A stretch of DNA of 64,000 bases, from the NCBI GenBank assembly GCA_002238855.1, contig MPND01000012.1:1-64000 (forward strand), read 5' to 3'. Positions 41,098-49,760 of the stretch are shown here, piece by piece (the stretch's first letter is position 1; every line of letters starts with the position of its first letter). The stretch is from SAR202 cluster bacterium bin90 (lineage in GTDB: Bacteria > Chloroflexota > Dehalococcoidia > Lucifugimonadales > JADFKI01). The position numbers and the translations under genes are program-made. The notes beneath the pieces were generated by a model that was not told the DNA's origin, did not search any database, and saw only the letters and a list, made by a program, of their open reading frames with translations.

Positions 41098-41130
41098 CGC
41101 CCGCCAGTGAATTGCTGGCGGGCGTTCTGC
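41098..41130. terminator. Bidirectional terminator between the FAH-family gene and ccdA
   Basis: Perfect arms CGCCCGCCAG (41098-41107) and CTGGCGGGCG (41115-41124) around TGAATTG, with a short T-containing tail. It separates two convergent genes. Confidence 0.75.
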
Positions 41131-41150
41131 TGTTGGGGGTGCGGTTGGGG

Positions 41151-42059
41151 TTAGCCGAGGACGTTGCCGATGGTTAGCCAGTAGAAGACTATGTATGTGC
41201 CGGCGATTAGCATTAGCCAGGTGCCGATGGGCTGCATGTAGGGCATGACTTTGCGCATGCCGCCGACCATCGCGCCCTTGAAGAGGGCTATGCCGAGCGT
41301 GAGGGTGATGATGACTGCGCCCATGCCGAGGGCGTAGAGGATGAACTGTGCGAAGGCTGCCCAGATGTTGGCGGATGCGAAGGAAGAGCCGATGACGGCG
41401 AGGAATATGGGGAGGGTGCAGCTGAGGGATGCGAGGCCGTACGCGAGGCCAAAGATGAAGTAGCCGCGTATGTTTGCCTGGCCGGGGTTGCCGAATTTTT
41501 CTGCCATCTGCTGGGCGAGGGCGGTGTAGAGCTTGCCGCCGCCGAGGAGCCATGCGCCTGCGAGCGTGAGCAGGATGCCGACGCCGAGGCCGATCCAGGG
41601 GAGGATGCTGCCGACTACGGAGCGCGCGCCGAGTCCGATGACCGCGCCTGCGACCGCGAATAGCAGTATGAAGCCGACCGTAACAGAGCCGCCGATGAGG
41701 AGCGCCTTGCCGATGTGCGATATGAATGAGGAGTCGTCTTCGTCACCGACGCCGAGGTATAGGCCCATGTATGCGGGGAGCATTGCGAAGCCGCAGGGGT
41801 TGAAGGCGGCTGCGAGTCCCGCGCCGAACGCGAAGCCGAGCGGGGCGATGATGCCGAGTCCGCCGATCTGACCGGCGGCGCCGCCGGAGAGGGATTCGAC
41901 GAAGAAGTTGATGCTGTCTATATCGCTGTCGCCGCGGACGATGAGGGCGCCGATGACGGCTATGGCGAGCGCGATGGTTGCGGCTGCGACGGGCAGGAGG
42001 ACTGTGCGGGCGAATCCGGGTGAAGGTTGGCTGTCGGTGTAGGCGGTAGTCTCGTTCAT
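41151..42059 (-). CDS. ccdA: Cytochrome c biogenesis CcdA-family membrane protein
   Basis: A 302-residue membrane protein with about seven helices. The two redox cysteines lie in AFNPCGFAMLPAYMG and ASLSCTLPIFLAV, the positions used by CcdA/DsbD to pass electrons from thioredoxin across the membrane. The extra N-terminal helix (residues about 20-45) and an extracytoplasmic stretch precede the core. Its likely task is to keep apocytochrome cysteines reduced, matching the ccmAB genes and the ACIII cytochromes. It lies alone on the minus strand. Confidence 0.85.
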   Translation of the reverse strand: MNETTAYTDSQPSPGFARTVLLPVAAATIALAIAVIGALIVRGDSDIDSINFFVESLSGGAAGQIGGLGIIAPLGFAFGAGLAAAFNPCGFAMLPAYMGLYLGVGDEDDSSFISHIGKALLIGGSVTVGFILLFAVAGAVIGLGARSVVGSILPWIGLGVGILLTLAGAWLLGGGKLYTALAQQMAEKFGNPGQANIRGYFIFGLAYGLASLSCTLPIFLAVIGSSFASANIWAAFAQFILYALGMGAVIITLTLGIALFKGAMVGGMRKVMPYMQPIGTWLMLIAGTYIVFYWLTIGNVLG

Positions 42060-42720
42060 GTGCTTGCCTCGCGGTGGTTCTGTGGGTCAGTTCTTTGGGG
42101 TTCAGTCTATAAGGGTAACTTCATTATATTGGATGCAGGATAGGTGGATGGGATTTTGGTGTTGTTAGCAGCGGTCTGGTATGAATTTGCTTCCGATGAA
42201 AAGTTCATCTTTGTTGCGATCTCTGAATATGCGGGCGGACGGGCTACCTCGCGTCAGCGGGGAAGCCTGGTAGGAGAGGAATGAATCGGAAATGGGCTTG
42301 TAACTTGGGATTTCATTTGCAGGTTATCGTAGTGAAGAGTTGGGAACGCTCAGGCCGAATTAGGGCGTGTTGACAGGTCAAGCCTCAAAGCGGTCCGGCG
42401 GAAGTTCAGCATCGAATTATGCGCTATCCAGAATGGGCTATCCAGCGTACATTTATCCCGCGCCACCCCTCTGGATTCCTGCCTCCGCAGGAATGACGGG
42501 CTGAAGACCGCGGATTTCTACAGAACCTTGTACGCTTGCAAGGCTATCAACTGTTTCTGTCATTTCGAGCGCCACAAGAAATCTGAAGGGCCGCGCCCGT
42601 AGCATGCCTTGCTTTGCCACAACGATTTTAGACCCTTCACTCCGTTCAGGGTGACAACAAAAACGCTGAGAGGGTGGCAACCAAAAGACGCTAAGCATGT
42701 ACAGGTCTGCGAAGCGTCGA
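42060..42720. other. Spacer with an R2 repeat and no clear gene
   Basis: About 660 bp. It contains the ccdA leader, an R2 repeat at 42471-42500 (CTGGATTCCTGCCTCCGCAG then GAATGACGGG), a block with GTCATTTCGAGCG at 42559-42571 and CACTCCGTTCAGGGTGAC at 42639-42656. The last two resemble the common GTCATTCCGAGCG-type repeats. An open frame on the minus strand reads these repeats and is rejected. Confidence 0.6.
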
Positions 42721-43938
42721 TTATTCCAGGATGTCGTTGACGAGGGAGAGGCCTTGTTTGAGGCGGTCGCGCCAGTCGGGGCGGGGGTGGCGGATGGTGT
42801 TGGTGCAGACTCTAAAGAGGCAGACCGCTTCGCGGAGGGCGAGGTCGCGGCTGTTCCAACGGAGGCGGTCGAGTGATGCTGTGAGAAAGATGGAGTGGTA
42901 GGCGGCTTTTGCGCGCGATTCACGGGGCTTGCCGAAGTGGGTGGTGTATCGCAGGTGGGCGAGGAAGTTGCCGATGTCAAGCATGGGATCGCCGGGGCCG
43001 GTTTCCTCGAAGTCAACGAGGGATATGCGGCCATCGGGGAGGATGAGCATCTGGTCGTCGTAGAAGTCATTGTGGGCTGTGTGGGTTGGCGTCCAGGCCT
43101 TTACGAACGGGTCGAGCGAACGGGTGGCGTCCATGAGAATCGCCTGTCCGTCAGAGTCGTCTTCAAGCGCCTTGACGAATGCGCGCTTCGCCCTGCGGTA
43201 CGCCCCTGCGAGGTTGAAGGGGCGGGTGTCCACGTGCTGGAAGGGGACGCTCCAGAGCTTTTCAAGGCCATCGAGGAGCGTTTCAGGGGACGGCTGGTGA
43301 CCGCGCCGTATGTAGCGCCGCAGGTTTCTGCCGGGTATCTCTGACATCCACAGCACGCCGCCTTCCTGCCAGCTGCCGGCAATTCGGGGCGCGACGAAGC
43401 CCGAATGCTGTGTGAGTTTTGCCGCCTTTAGCAGCGGCTCCATGACTTCGGGGCGCATCACGCGGGCGTAGAACCTGACACGGCCGAGGCGATGGCGCAG
43501 GACTGCGCGGTTGCCGGGCCTGTACCTGACCATGTCCACACGGATGCGCCGCGCCGGAACTGCGAGGACATGCCTGTTGACCAGTTTCAGGGCAGATTCG
43601 ACTGAGGCGGCTTCGCTTAGTCCGGGAAGGTTAGGGTCGTCGGGGTAGCTGTACACAGCGGCGTCCCTGTCGCGGCGGATCTCGAATGCGAACTGCTCGT
43701 CGGGCATGAATTCGTCGGGGTGCCACTCGGCGACATAGCTTACTATTGCCCGCCTTCCGGGGTCGTGGCTGATCTGCCGGATTCTGATGCGGTATGGGCT
43801 GTCAGGCCGTTCGCCGAAGCGCGAGCAGTATTCCCGCCAGACATGGTTACCGTCGAAGAGGCGGGGGAATCCCGGCAGGTCGCCGTCTTCAAGGGTGAAC
43901 TGCGGGTAAATCGGTATGACTGTAGCGGTGGAGAGCAT
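42721..43938 (-). CDS. Aminoglycoside phosphotransferase (APH)-family kinase
   Basis: A 405-residue kinase-fold protein. The catalytic loop reads HNDFYDDQMLILPDGR, a variant of HGDxxxxN with Gln in place of Asn, and the metal motif is LVDFEETGPGDPMLDIGNFLAHL. The N-terminal lobe carries VRYRPGNRAVLRHRLG. Enzymes with this fold phosphorylate small sugars, choline or antibiotics; the substrate here is not clear. It is separated by only a few bases from the gene at 43945-45465 on the same strand. It does not look like a classical resistance enzyme. Confidence 0.75.
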   Translation of the reverse strand: MLSTATVIPIYPQFTLEDGDLPGFPRLFDGNHVWREYCSRFGERPDSPYRIRIRQISHDPGRRAIVSYVAEWHPDEFMPDEQFAFEIRRDRDAAVYSYPDDPNLPGLSEAASVESALKLVNRHVLAVPARRIRVDMVRYRPGNRAVLRHRLGRVRFYARVMRPEVMEPLLKAAKLTQHSGFVAPRIAGSWQEGGVLWMSEIPGRNLRRYIRRGHQPSPETLLDGLEKLWSVPFQHVDTRPFNLAGAYRRAKRAFVKALEDDSDGQAILMDATRSLDPFVKAWTPTHTAHNDFYDDQMLILPDGRISLVDFEETGPGDPMLDIGNFLAHLRYTTHFGKPRESRAKAAYHSIFLTASLDRLRWNSRDLALREAVCLFRVCTNTIRHPRPDWRDRLKQGLSLVNDILE

Positions 43939-43944
43939 CGTTGC

Positions 43945-45465
43945 CTAGCTTGCGACGCTGATACTTTCGTCGCTGTCATCGTCTGAATCGCTGATGTCGC
44001 TGGGCGTCGGGGTGTCTATGCCGTCTGAGTCGGTCCCGTCGTTGTCGGTGGTGTCAATACCATCGCCGTCGGTCGTGTCTATGCCGTCGTTGTCAGTCGT
44101 GTCGATTCCGTCGCCGTCGGTCGTGTCTATGCCGTCGTTGTCAGTAGTGTCAACGCCGTCGCCGTCGGTCGTGTCTATGCCGTCGTTGTCCGTGGTGTCA
44201 ACGCCGTCGCCGTCGGTTGTGTCTATGCCATCGTTGTCGGTGGTGTCAACGCCGTCGCCGTCGGTGGTGTCTATGCCATCGTTGTCGGTGGTGTCGACAC
44301 CGTCATTGTCGGTTGTGTCTATGCCGTCGTCGTCCGTGGTTGGGTTGCCAATACTCCTCTGAGGCTCGGGAGTGGGCGTGGCTGTCGGCGTGGCTGTGGC
44401 CGTCGGTGTGGGAGTTGCTGTCGGAGTTGGTGTTGGTGTCGCTGTTGGGTTGCCAATACTCCTCTGAGGATCGGGAGTCGGCGTGGCAGTGGGTGTGGCC
44501 GTCGGAGTCGGCGTGGCAGTAGGGGTCCCGCCGAGGCTCGCTTCAGGTGGGGTGTCGATGCCGTCGCTATCCGTGCCATCGCCGTCGGTCGTGTCTATGC
44601 CGTCGTTGTCCGTGGTGTCAACGCCATCGCCGTCGGTTGTATCTATGCCGTCGTTGTCCGTGGTGTCTATGCCATCGCCGTCGGTCGTGTCTATGCCGTC
44701 GTTATCCGTGGTGTCAACGCCGTCGCCGTCGGTCGTGTCTATGCCGTCGTTATCCGTGGTGTCAACGCCATCGCCGTCGCTGTCCGTGCCGTCGTTGTCA
44801 GCGGTGTCGACGCCGTCGCCGTCGGTCGTGTCTCTGCAGTCGTCGGCCGTGGTGTCAACGCCGTCGCCGTCGGTCGTGTCTATGCCGTCGTTATCCGTGG
44901 TGTCAACGCCGTCGTTGTCGGTGGGAGTAGGTGTATCCACACCGTCGCTGTCCGTGCCGTCGTAGTCCGTGTAAGGTGTGTCAATGCCGTCGCTGTCTGT
45001 GCCGTCGTGATCGGTGTCTGCTTCGGAATCATAGCCGTCATTGTCGGTGGCGGGAGTGCTGAAGCCGTCGTAGTCGGTGTAGGGAGTGTCAATGCCGTCA
45101 GAGTCGGTGCCGTCGTGGTCGGTATTGGGATCGGTGTCGTAGCCGTCGTTGTCAGTGGTAACTACGAGCGAGTCGTCGGTTTCGGAGGGGGCGCCAGCGG
45201 AGTCGGTTGCCGTCGCGGTTGCCGTCATGTCTCCGGTGGCAGTTGCCGTTGCCGTAAGGGTTATGCCGTCGTCGTCATCGTCATCATCGTCGTCGTCATC
45301 GGAATTTTCGTCGTCCTGGGCTGCGGATGGCATGCGCGATGTCAATGCGGCTTGCCAGGACGAGTCGTCGTTTAGGCCGATTGCAGCGCCACTCCAGGCC
45401 ACTGCAAGTGCGATTATCAGGACTAATGAGGCGAAGGCACCGAGAATTCTCTTCATTTCCTTCAC
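43945..45465 (-). CDS. Secreted Asp/Gly-rich repeat protein with Thr-Pro linkers
   Basis: A 506-residue protein. A signal peptide (KRILGAFASLVLIIALAVAWSG) leads to an acidic region with eleven consecutive Asp. Then come long arrays built on an 8-residue unit of the D-N-D-G-I-D-T-T / D-G-D-G-V-D-T-T kind, often alternating, so the DNA repeats at 24 and 48 bp. Two linkers of PTATPT type with QRSIGNPT separate arrays. The DxDGxD pattern resembles calcium-binding thrombospondin-3-like or dockerin-like loops. A secreted, calcium-stabilised stalk or adhesin is plausible. No anchor signal was seen. The start may be GTG 45465 or the second ATG. Confidence 0.7.
   Translation of the reverse strand: MKEMKRILGAFASLVLIIALAVAWSGAAIGLNDDSSWQAALTSRMPSAAQDDENSDDDDDDDDDDDGITLTATATATGDMTATATATDSAGAPSETDDSLVVTTDNDGYDTDPNTDHDGTDSDGIDTPYTDYDGFSTPATDNDGYDSEADTDHDGTDSDGIDTPYTDYDGTDSDGVDTPTPTDNDGVDTTDNDGIDTTDGDGVDTTADDCRDTTDGDGVDTADNDGTDSDGDGVDTTDNDGIDTTDGDGVDTTDNDGIDTTDGDGIDTTDNDGIDTTDGDGVDTTDNDGIDTTDGDGTDSDGIDTPPEASLGGTPTATPTPTATPTATPTPDPQRSIGNPTATPTPTPTATPTPTATATPTATPTPEPQRSIGNPTTDDDGIDTTDNDGVDTTDNDGIDTTDGDGVDTTDNDGIDTTDGDGVDTTDNDGIDTTDGDGVDTTDNDGIDTTDGDGIDTTDNDGIDTTDGDGIDTTDNDGTDSDGIDTPTPSDISDSDDDSDESISVAS
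44031..44990. repeat. Coding tandem repeats, 24/48-bp units
   Basis: Units of 24 bp (GTCTATGCCGTCGTTGTC with a variable tail) alternate with a second version (GTCAACGCCGTCGCCGTC), making a 48-bp higher-order repeat. They form two blocks split by two PTATPT-coding segments. They encode the DTTDNDGI/DTTDGDGV arrays. Array length probably varies among strains. Confidence 0.85.
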
Positions 45466-46021
45466 TATCCTTTCTGCGGTACGGGGACCAGGGCTGATCT
45501 CATTGATATGGAGATTACTTCAAGCCCATGCAGGACTCCGAGATACGAGAGTCGAATCAGCTTCAGGCTGGTCGCAGGGAGTCTTCTGTGAAGTGCCGCT
45601 CATGCCCGTGTTCGGGATGAATGATGAGGGTTTAGGGCAGTTCGATTCAGTGGGAACCGCAACCTTGCGTCAATAATTGCACCAGTCAATAGACTTGTCC
45701 AGAGTGAATTCAGAAATAATCTCACGCGATAGAGTTTGTGTTTGATCCCCGAAGGCGCACACTTCGGCAATGTTCAGGTTCCTACTTGACATACTCGTTA
45801 ATGAGACTGCGTTCGTGTTAAGGGAACAATTCAAGGGTGAAATATCGTTCCATGCGGTTGGGGACGATTCGGGAGGCGCAGAGAATGGAGACGCGGGAAC
45901 GTCAGAGTGTTGTCAGGGGGCGGGCGAATGCCATATCCTGATTGCCTGTCAGGGACGGCATGACTGCTAGGCACGGCATGGGTGCTGACGACAGCGTGAT
46001 ATTGACCGGGATTGGGGCATT
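45466..46021. other. Spacer without a supported gene
   Basis: About 556 bp between the divergent repeat-protein gene and the hypothetical gene at 46022. It should hold promoters in both directions. I saw no convincing RNA, hairpin or coding pattern; short open frames here have no ribosome site. Confidence 0.5.
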
Positions 46022-46639
46022 ATGACTACGTATTCGGTGAGCCGGGCGACAGAAGACATAGGAATGGGTGAGGTGGAGGCGATGCCGCTGATGGGGGTGG
46101 AGCTGCCGTCGCGCTTCGAGAACTTTCAGCCGTCGAGGGAGTCGGGGCTGGACAACGAGACGATGGCAGAGCACGGGTTTCCGGGTAGCGACGCCGAGCG
46201 GTTCCGTACGATGGGTCGCATCGGCGGATTCATGCGGGAGTTCGTGTCCGTGGTGCCGTCGTTCGGTACGGACGGCGTGGATTTCATGGCGGCTACGGTG
46301 GCGCACTTGTTCGATACGCCGGAATCAGTACATGAGTGGATGCATGATGTGTTCCTGAAGGACTTCGAGACGAATGTGGGAGCGGACATTGGGAATAACC
46401 AGAGGCTGCTGGGCTCGGAGCGGCTGGAGCCGAGCGGGTTTTACGACGAGGCGGTTGCGCTGAAGGCGCTGCACGAGGATAACGGCAGGCTGATTTCGGT
46501 GACAATCGTGGACTTCAGGGTGGGGAGAGTGCTTGGCGTGGCGTTCGTGGGTACGCTGGGCGACCATGTGCGGATTGAGGAGGCAACGGAGCTTGGGGTA
46601 GCACTGGAGCAGCGGATCGTGAGCGTGGCGCTGGGGTAG
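46022..46639 (+). CDS. Hypothetical protein (205 aa)
   Basis: A soluble-looking protein without a recognised family. The middle region MREFVSVVPSFGTDGVDFMAATVAHLF is hydrophobic and helix-like. The C-terminal part (GRLISVTIVDFRVGRVLGVAFVGTLGDHVRIEEATELGVALEQRI) alternates strands and helices and looks like a compact alpha/beta or PAS/cache-like domain. No signal peptide or metal site is obvious. The G-rich third positions match neighbours, so it is probably a native gene. It converges on the permease fusion at 46666-48408 with a 26-bp gap. Confidence 0.6.
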   Translation: MTTYSVSRATEDIGMGEVEAMPLMGVELPSRFENFQPSRESGLDNETMAEHGFPGSDAERFRTMGRIGGFMREFVSVVPSFGTDGVDFMAATVAHLFDTPESVHEWMHDVFLKDFETNVGADIGNNQRLLGSERLEPSGFYDEAVALKALHEDNGRLISVTIVDFRVGRVLGVAFVGTLGDHVRIEEATELGVALEQRIVSVALG

Positions 46640-46665
46640 GATGGGCTGAGGATAAGAGCCAGCCG

Positions 46666-48408
46666 CTAGTCGGCGGGGGTGGCTATGTGGCCGATGGGCT
46701 GGACCTGAACTGTGATCAGGTCGAGGCTGTGGTATTTGTGGTGCCTGACTGATGATGCGTAGTGCCGGAGCAGGCGGAAGGAGATTTCGCGGTCGTCTTC
46801 GATTTCTGTCTGCTCGGTGAGGTAGGTGAGGCTGTCCTCAAGGTTTTCTTCGTAGGCGGCGGCGGAAAATTCCAACTCGGCAACTCCGTCGGTGATTGTG
46901 GCTCTGATGGCCAGAGTTTTCTGCGAGTCGGCGAGTGCGTCGTCCTGAAGCAGACAGGCGAGTGTCTCTTCTCCGGCGGAGCATAGCCGGTCTGCTGAAG
47001 ATTCGTCCCATCCGGCGGCTTGGGCGAAACCACGAAGGAAGTCGTTGATTTGAGGGAGGGAGGCGTAGTCCAGGTTGGTCCTGAATCTTCTGGGACGATT
47101 GCGGGTGATGCCGATGAATATAGTCAGGATGATCGCGATTGCACCGCCCACGACCATGCCGTTGCCGAGCAGCGTCTCCCAGGCACCTGTGAGCAGGTCG
47201 GGCAGTATGAGTCTGTACTCGAAGCCCACGCCTACCCAGAAAGATACGCCGAGTATCACTGCTTTTTGCTGGTCGATGCCTTCCTTGAAAACGGCTCTCA
47301 GTCCTTCGACGAAGACGAGACCGATGAGGACGGTGATGTACGCACCCACGACGGGGGCGGGTATCGCGAGCAGAGCAGCGGCGATTTTGGGGAGGAAGGC
47401 GGCTATGACGAGGATTACTCCTGCGTAGATACCTACTCGCCGTGCCGCTACACCGGTTAGGGCTATGAGCGGGATGCTGGAGGAGTAGGTGGTGTTGGGC
47501 ACGGTTCCGGCAAGACCGGACAGCAGGTTGCCAAGCCCATCGGCGTTGAGCGCTCCCTGTATTACGCGGAAATCGGTTGCGCGTGCCCGGCGTCGAGAGA
47601 CCTCCTGCACGGCCACGCCGTCCCCTATGGTTTCCATAGAACTGACGATGGCGACGAGCGCGAATGTTGCCAGAAGCGCCCAGGTGTCGGCGGTGATATT
47701 AGTGTCAAAGCCTGGCCATGCGAGTGTCGGGATTCCAACCCATGAGGCTTCGGCGACGCTCCCGAAGTCGTAGAGTCCGAAGAAGGTTGAGGCAACGCAA
47801 CCAGCGGCTACTCCGATGAGTGGCGCCCAGAGCTGCCACGCGAGGGGAGCGCGGAGTGAAATGGGCAGGATTACGACAAGTGTTACTCCGGCGACGATGG
47901 GAGCAGCCATGGAAGTGGTGTTCTCAGGAACGTTGCCAATCATGTCAAAGATGATGGGCACCGCCATAGCCGCGAGCAGCATAATGACGACGCCGGACAC
48001 AAGCGGGGTTATGACGCGGCGAAGTAGGGAGAGGCGCCAAGCCAGAAGGAAGTAGAAGACGGATGAAAGGACGATCAGAGTCGCCATCAGCGAGGGGCCG
48101 CCACTTTCCAGCGCGAGTATGCAGACGATGAGGAAAGTGCTGGAAGTGCCCATAAAGAGCATATTGCCGGAGCCGAAGCGCCCGAGCCGCATGGACTGCA
48201 GGACAGTTATTGCTCCGCTGATGATCATGGCTGAGACTACCGCCCAGGTCAGGTAGCTCTCAGACTGGTTGGCGGAACGGAGGATTATGGCGACTATGAC
48301 GACGATTGGCGGCAGAAGGGTTAGTGTTGCCTGAAAGCCGAGTCCGGCGGAGAGCAGGTGCGGAGGCTTTTCTTCGGGCTCGTAACGGATGTTTTCGTTG
48401 ATGCGCAT
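46666..48408 (-). CDS. NCS2 purine/pyrimidine permease fused to an anti-sigma-like HATPase domain
   Basis: A 580-residue protein. Residues about 25-440 form a 12-14 helix NCS2 (xanthine/uracil) permease with the conserved segments ETIGDGVAVQEVSRRR, GLGNLLSGLAGTVPNTTYSSSIPLIALTGVAARRVG and GAYITVLIGLVFVEGLR. From about 455 to the end it continues into a soluble domain opening YASLPQINDFLRGFAQAAGW and SADRLCSAGEETLACLLQD, closing ISFRLLRHYASSVRHHKYHS. This resembles RsbW-type GHKL ATPases, but the N-box Asn and the DxGxG box are missing. Function could be nucleobase sensing or regulated uptake. Confidence 0.75.
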   Translation of the reverse strand: MRINENIRYEPEEKPPHLLSAGLGFQATLTLLPPIVVIVAIILRSANQSESYLTWAVVSAMIISGAITVLQSMRLGRFGSGNMLFMGTSSTFLIVCILALESGGPSLMATLIVLSSVFYFLLAWRLSLLRRVITPLVSGVVIMLLAAMAVPIIFDMIGNVPENTTSMAAPIVAGVTLVVILPISLRAPLAWQLWAPLIGVAAGCVASTFFGLYDFGSVAEASWVGIPTLAWPGFDTNITADTWALLATFALVAIVSSMETIGDGVAVQEVSRRRARATDFRVIQGALNADGLGNLLSGLAGTVPNTTYSSSIPLIALTGVAARRVGIYAGVILVIAAFLPKIAAALLAIPAPVVGAYITVLIGLVFVEGLRAVFKEGIDQQKAVILGVSFWVGVGFEYRLILPDLLTGAWETLLGNGMVVGGAIAIILTIFIGITRNRPRRFRTNLDYASLPQINDFLRGFAQAAGWDESSADRLCSAGEETLACLLQDDALADSQKTLAIRATITDGVAELEFSAAAYEENLEDSLTYLTEQTEIEDDREISFRLLRHYASSVRHHKYHSLDLITVQVQPIGHIATPAD

Positions 48409-48584
48409 CAGGGGTAGCGGCTCCGAGCGGGACGGTGGGCTTGTTGTGGTTCGTGCATATACGGCGAGCTATTTTACCATGTTCAAAATGCCTTGAATTT
48501 GGGCCTTGAAACCATGCCTTAGAATTACTAATTCGAGCGCAGAGTTTCAGCCTCCTAATAGTTCTTGAAACGCGTTCAAAAGGG

Positions 48585-48612
48585 TTGACACTTTTGGAAT
48601 CGTTGTGATAGT
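48585..48612 (+). promoter_or_regulatory. Probable promoter of the ACIII operon
   Basis: TTGACA at 48585-48590, a 16-bp spacer, and GATAGT at 48607-48612. Directly upstream at 48564-48579 is an inverted-repeat-like TTGAAACGCGTTCAAA that could be an operator. The -10 match is weak. Confidence 0.45.
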
Positions 48613-48627
48613 TTTCACCAGTGTTTG

Positions 48628-48735
48628 CTATGGTAGGCGCTGTACCCTAGAAACCCCGATAAGGGGTAGGCTGCGGGACGAGGCGCAAAGGCTACCGACA
48701 TGGCCTTCTTAAGCAAAGAGAAGGCGTAGTAAAGA
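48628..48735 (+). promoter_or_regulatory. Structured 5' leader of the ACIII operon (possible riboswitch or attenuator)
   Basis: The leader can fold with GGTAG (48632-48636) pairing to CTACC (48692-48696). Inside are a hairpin ACCCC-GATAA-GGGGT (48652-48666) and a CGGGACGAGGCGCAAAGG stretch. A second hairpin GCCTTCTT/AGAAGGC (48703-48725) follows just before the ribosome site. The GACG...GCAAAGG element recalls the 3' half of GEMM (cyclic-di-GMP) riboswitches but does not match it fully. The class is unknown. Confidence 0.35.
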
Positions 48736-48747
48736 GGGAACGATCTC

Positions 48748-49038
48748 ATGGAACCAGCCCCTCTTGGCGCAGTGCATTGGAGCGAACTGGGCAGCATGCT
48801 GTTCGCACTGTGGATGGTGGTTATATTCATAGTGCTGTTCGCGGCGAATATGCTTGTGGGGCATAATCTGCTCCCGACGTTCATCGCATCAAGGCATGTG
48901 CCCGAGTCACTTCAGAAGGCAAGATTGCTGTTTTATGCGTTTGCGATCGTGTGCTTCGCGATTGCGATGTATTTCCTTTACAGCACGATTGTGCAGGGCG
49001 ATGTCCTGAACAGTTTCTGGGCGGACTTTTGGATATAG
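48748..49038 (+). CDS. Small two-helix membrane protein at the head of the ACIII operon
   Basis: A 96-residue protein with two membrane helices: MLFALWMVVIFIVLFAANMLVG and LLFYAFAIVCFAIAMYFLYS. The ATG at 48748 follows GAGGG by nine bases. It lies 100 bp upstream of the multiheme cytochrome gene and on the same strand, so it probably assists or forms part of alternative complex III. I do not recognise a named family. No cofactor-binding residues are evident. Confidence 0.65.
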   Translation: MEPAPLGAVHWSELGSMLFALWMVVIFIVLFAANMLVGHNLLPTFIASRHVPESLQKARLLFYAFAIVCFAIAMYFLYSTIVQGDVLNSFWADFWI

Positions 49039-49080
49039 AGGAATGGCGCCGGCCGGGAGCCTGAAAGGGCTTTTCGGGGC

Positions 49081-49110
49081 ACCGGATTCCTGCCTACGCG
49101 GGAATCACGA
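49081..49110. repeat. Dispersed repeat R2
   Basis: ACCGGATTCCTGCCTACGCG then GGAATCACGAC. It is a hairpin-forming copy of the GGATTCCTGCC...GGAATNAC family placed in the gap before actA. Confidence 0.75.
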
Positions 49111-49141
49111 CAATATTGGATAACAGCTAGGTTGATTTGAT

Positions 49142-49747
49142 TTGATACCAGGCGATTTTCAGATTTCCAAGCCGACGCGCAGGCAGGCAATCAAGCACGG
49201 GATACTGGGCGTCATCACACTGGGCGTTCTCGTCGTGGTCGCGTTGGCACTGACCTTCATACTTTCGGCGTGGCTGGGGAGACCGGTGGTCTTCGGATAT
49301 TCCGAGGGCCCGGACCAGCCGATCGCCTTCCCGCATCCGACACACGTGGAAGACCTTGGGATGGACTGCACCTTCTGCCACCGCAATGTGACGGAGGGGG
49401 CTGCCGCGACGATACCTTCCGCGGGGCTGTGCATGACTTGTCACGAGGTGGTCGGCGACGAGCTGGAGGAGATCGAAAAGCTGCGTGAGATGTATGAGGA
49501 CGGACGCCCGATAGACTGGGTGCGCGTACACAGGGTGCCGGACCATGTTCACTTCGTGCATGAGGCGCATATCAGGTTCTTCACGGAGCGCGACGGCGTT
49601 GAGGAGACGGCGGTGTGCGCGACGTGTCACGGCGATGTCGGCTCTATGGAGAAGGTTGAGCAGGTGCGCGACCTGAAGATGGGCGACTGCGTGAACTGCC
49701 ACCGGGACTACGGTGCGCCGACGGACTGCACGGCCTGCCATTACTAG
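49142..49747 (+). CDS. actA: ACIII pentaheme c-type cytochrome (ActA)
   Basis: A 201-residue membrane-anchored cytochrome. An N-terminal helix (GVITLGVLVVVALALTFIL) anchors it. Five CXXCH heme sites follow: CTFCH, CMTCH, CATCH, CVNCH and CTACH. A further set of free histidines (HPTHVEDLG, HFVHEAHIRF) gives distal ligands. ActA of alternative complex III collects electrons at the outer face of the membrane. The start is a TTG at 49142 without a strong ribosome site, so the exact start is uncertain. The next gene is ActB. Confidence 0.9.
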   Translation: MIPGDFQISKPTRRQAIKHGILGVITLGVLVVVALALTFILSAWLGRPVVFGYSEGPDQPIAFPHPTHVEDLGMDCTFCHRNVTEGAAATIPSAGLCMTCHEVVGDELEEIEKLREMYEDGRPIDWVRVHRVPDHVHFVHEAHIRFFTERDGVEETAVCATCHGDVGSMEKVEQVRDLKMGDCVNCHRDYGAPTDCTACHY

Positions 49748-49760
49748 GATTGGCTGTTGA

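Noticed and set aside
42453-43070. Minus-strand frame reading dispersed repeats near 42.5 kb
   Set aside because: The C-terminal part VIPAEAGIQ is the usual translation of an R2 repeat. The rest is a shadow of the APH-like gene.
45770-45970. Small plus-strand frame in the 45.5-46.0 kb spacer
   Set aside because: No ribosome site, no membrane or domain pattern, unlikely composition.
48628-48735. Canonical GEMM (cyclic-di-GMP-I) riboswitch
   Set aside because: The 5' GGCAAACC-type element and the correct tetraloop-receptor arrangement are absent, so only a structured leader is claimed.
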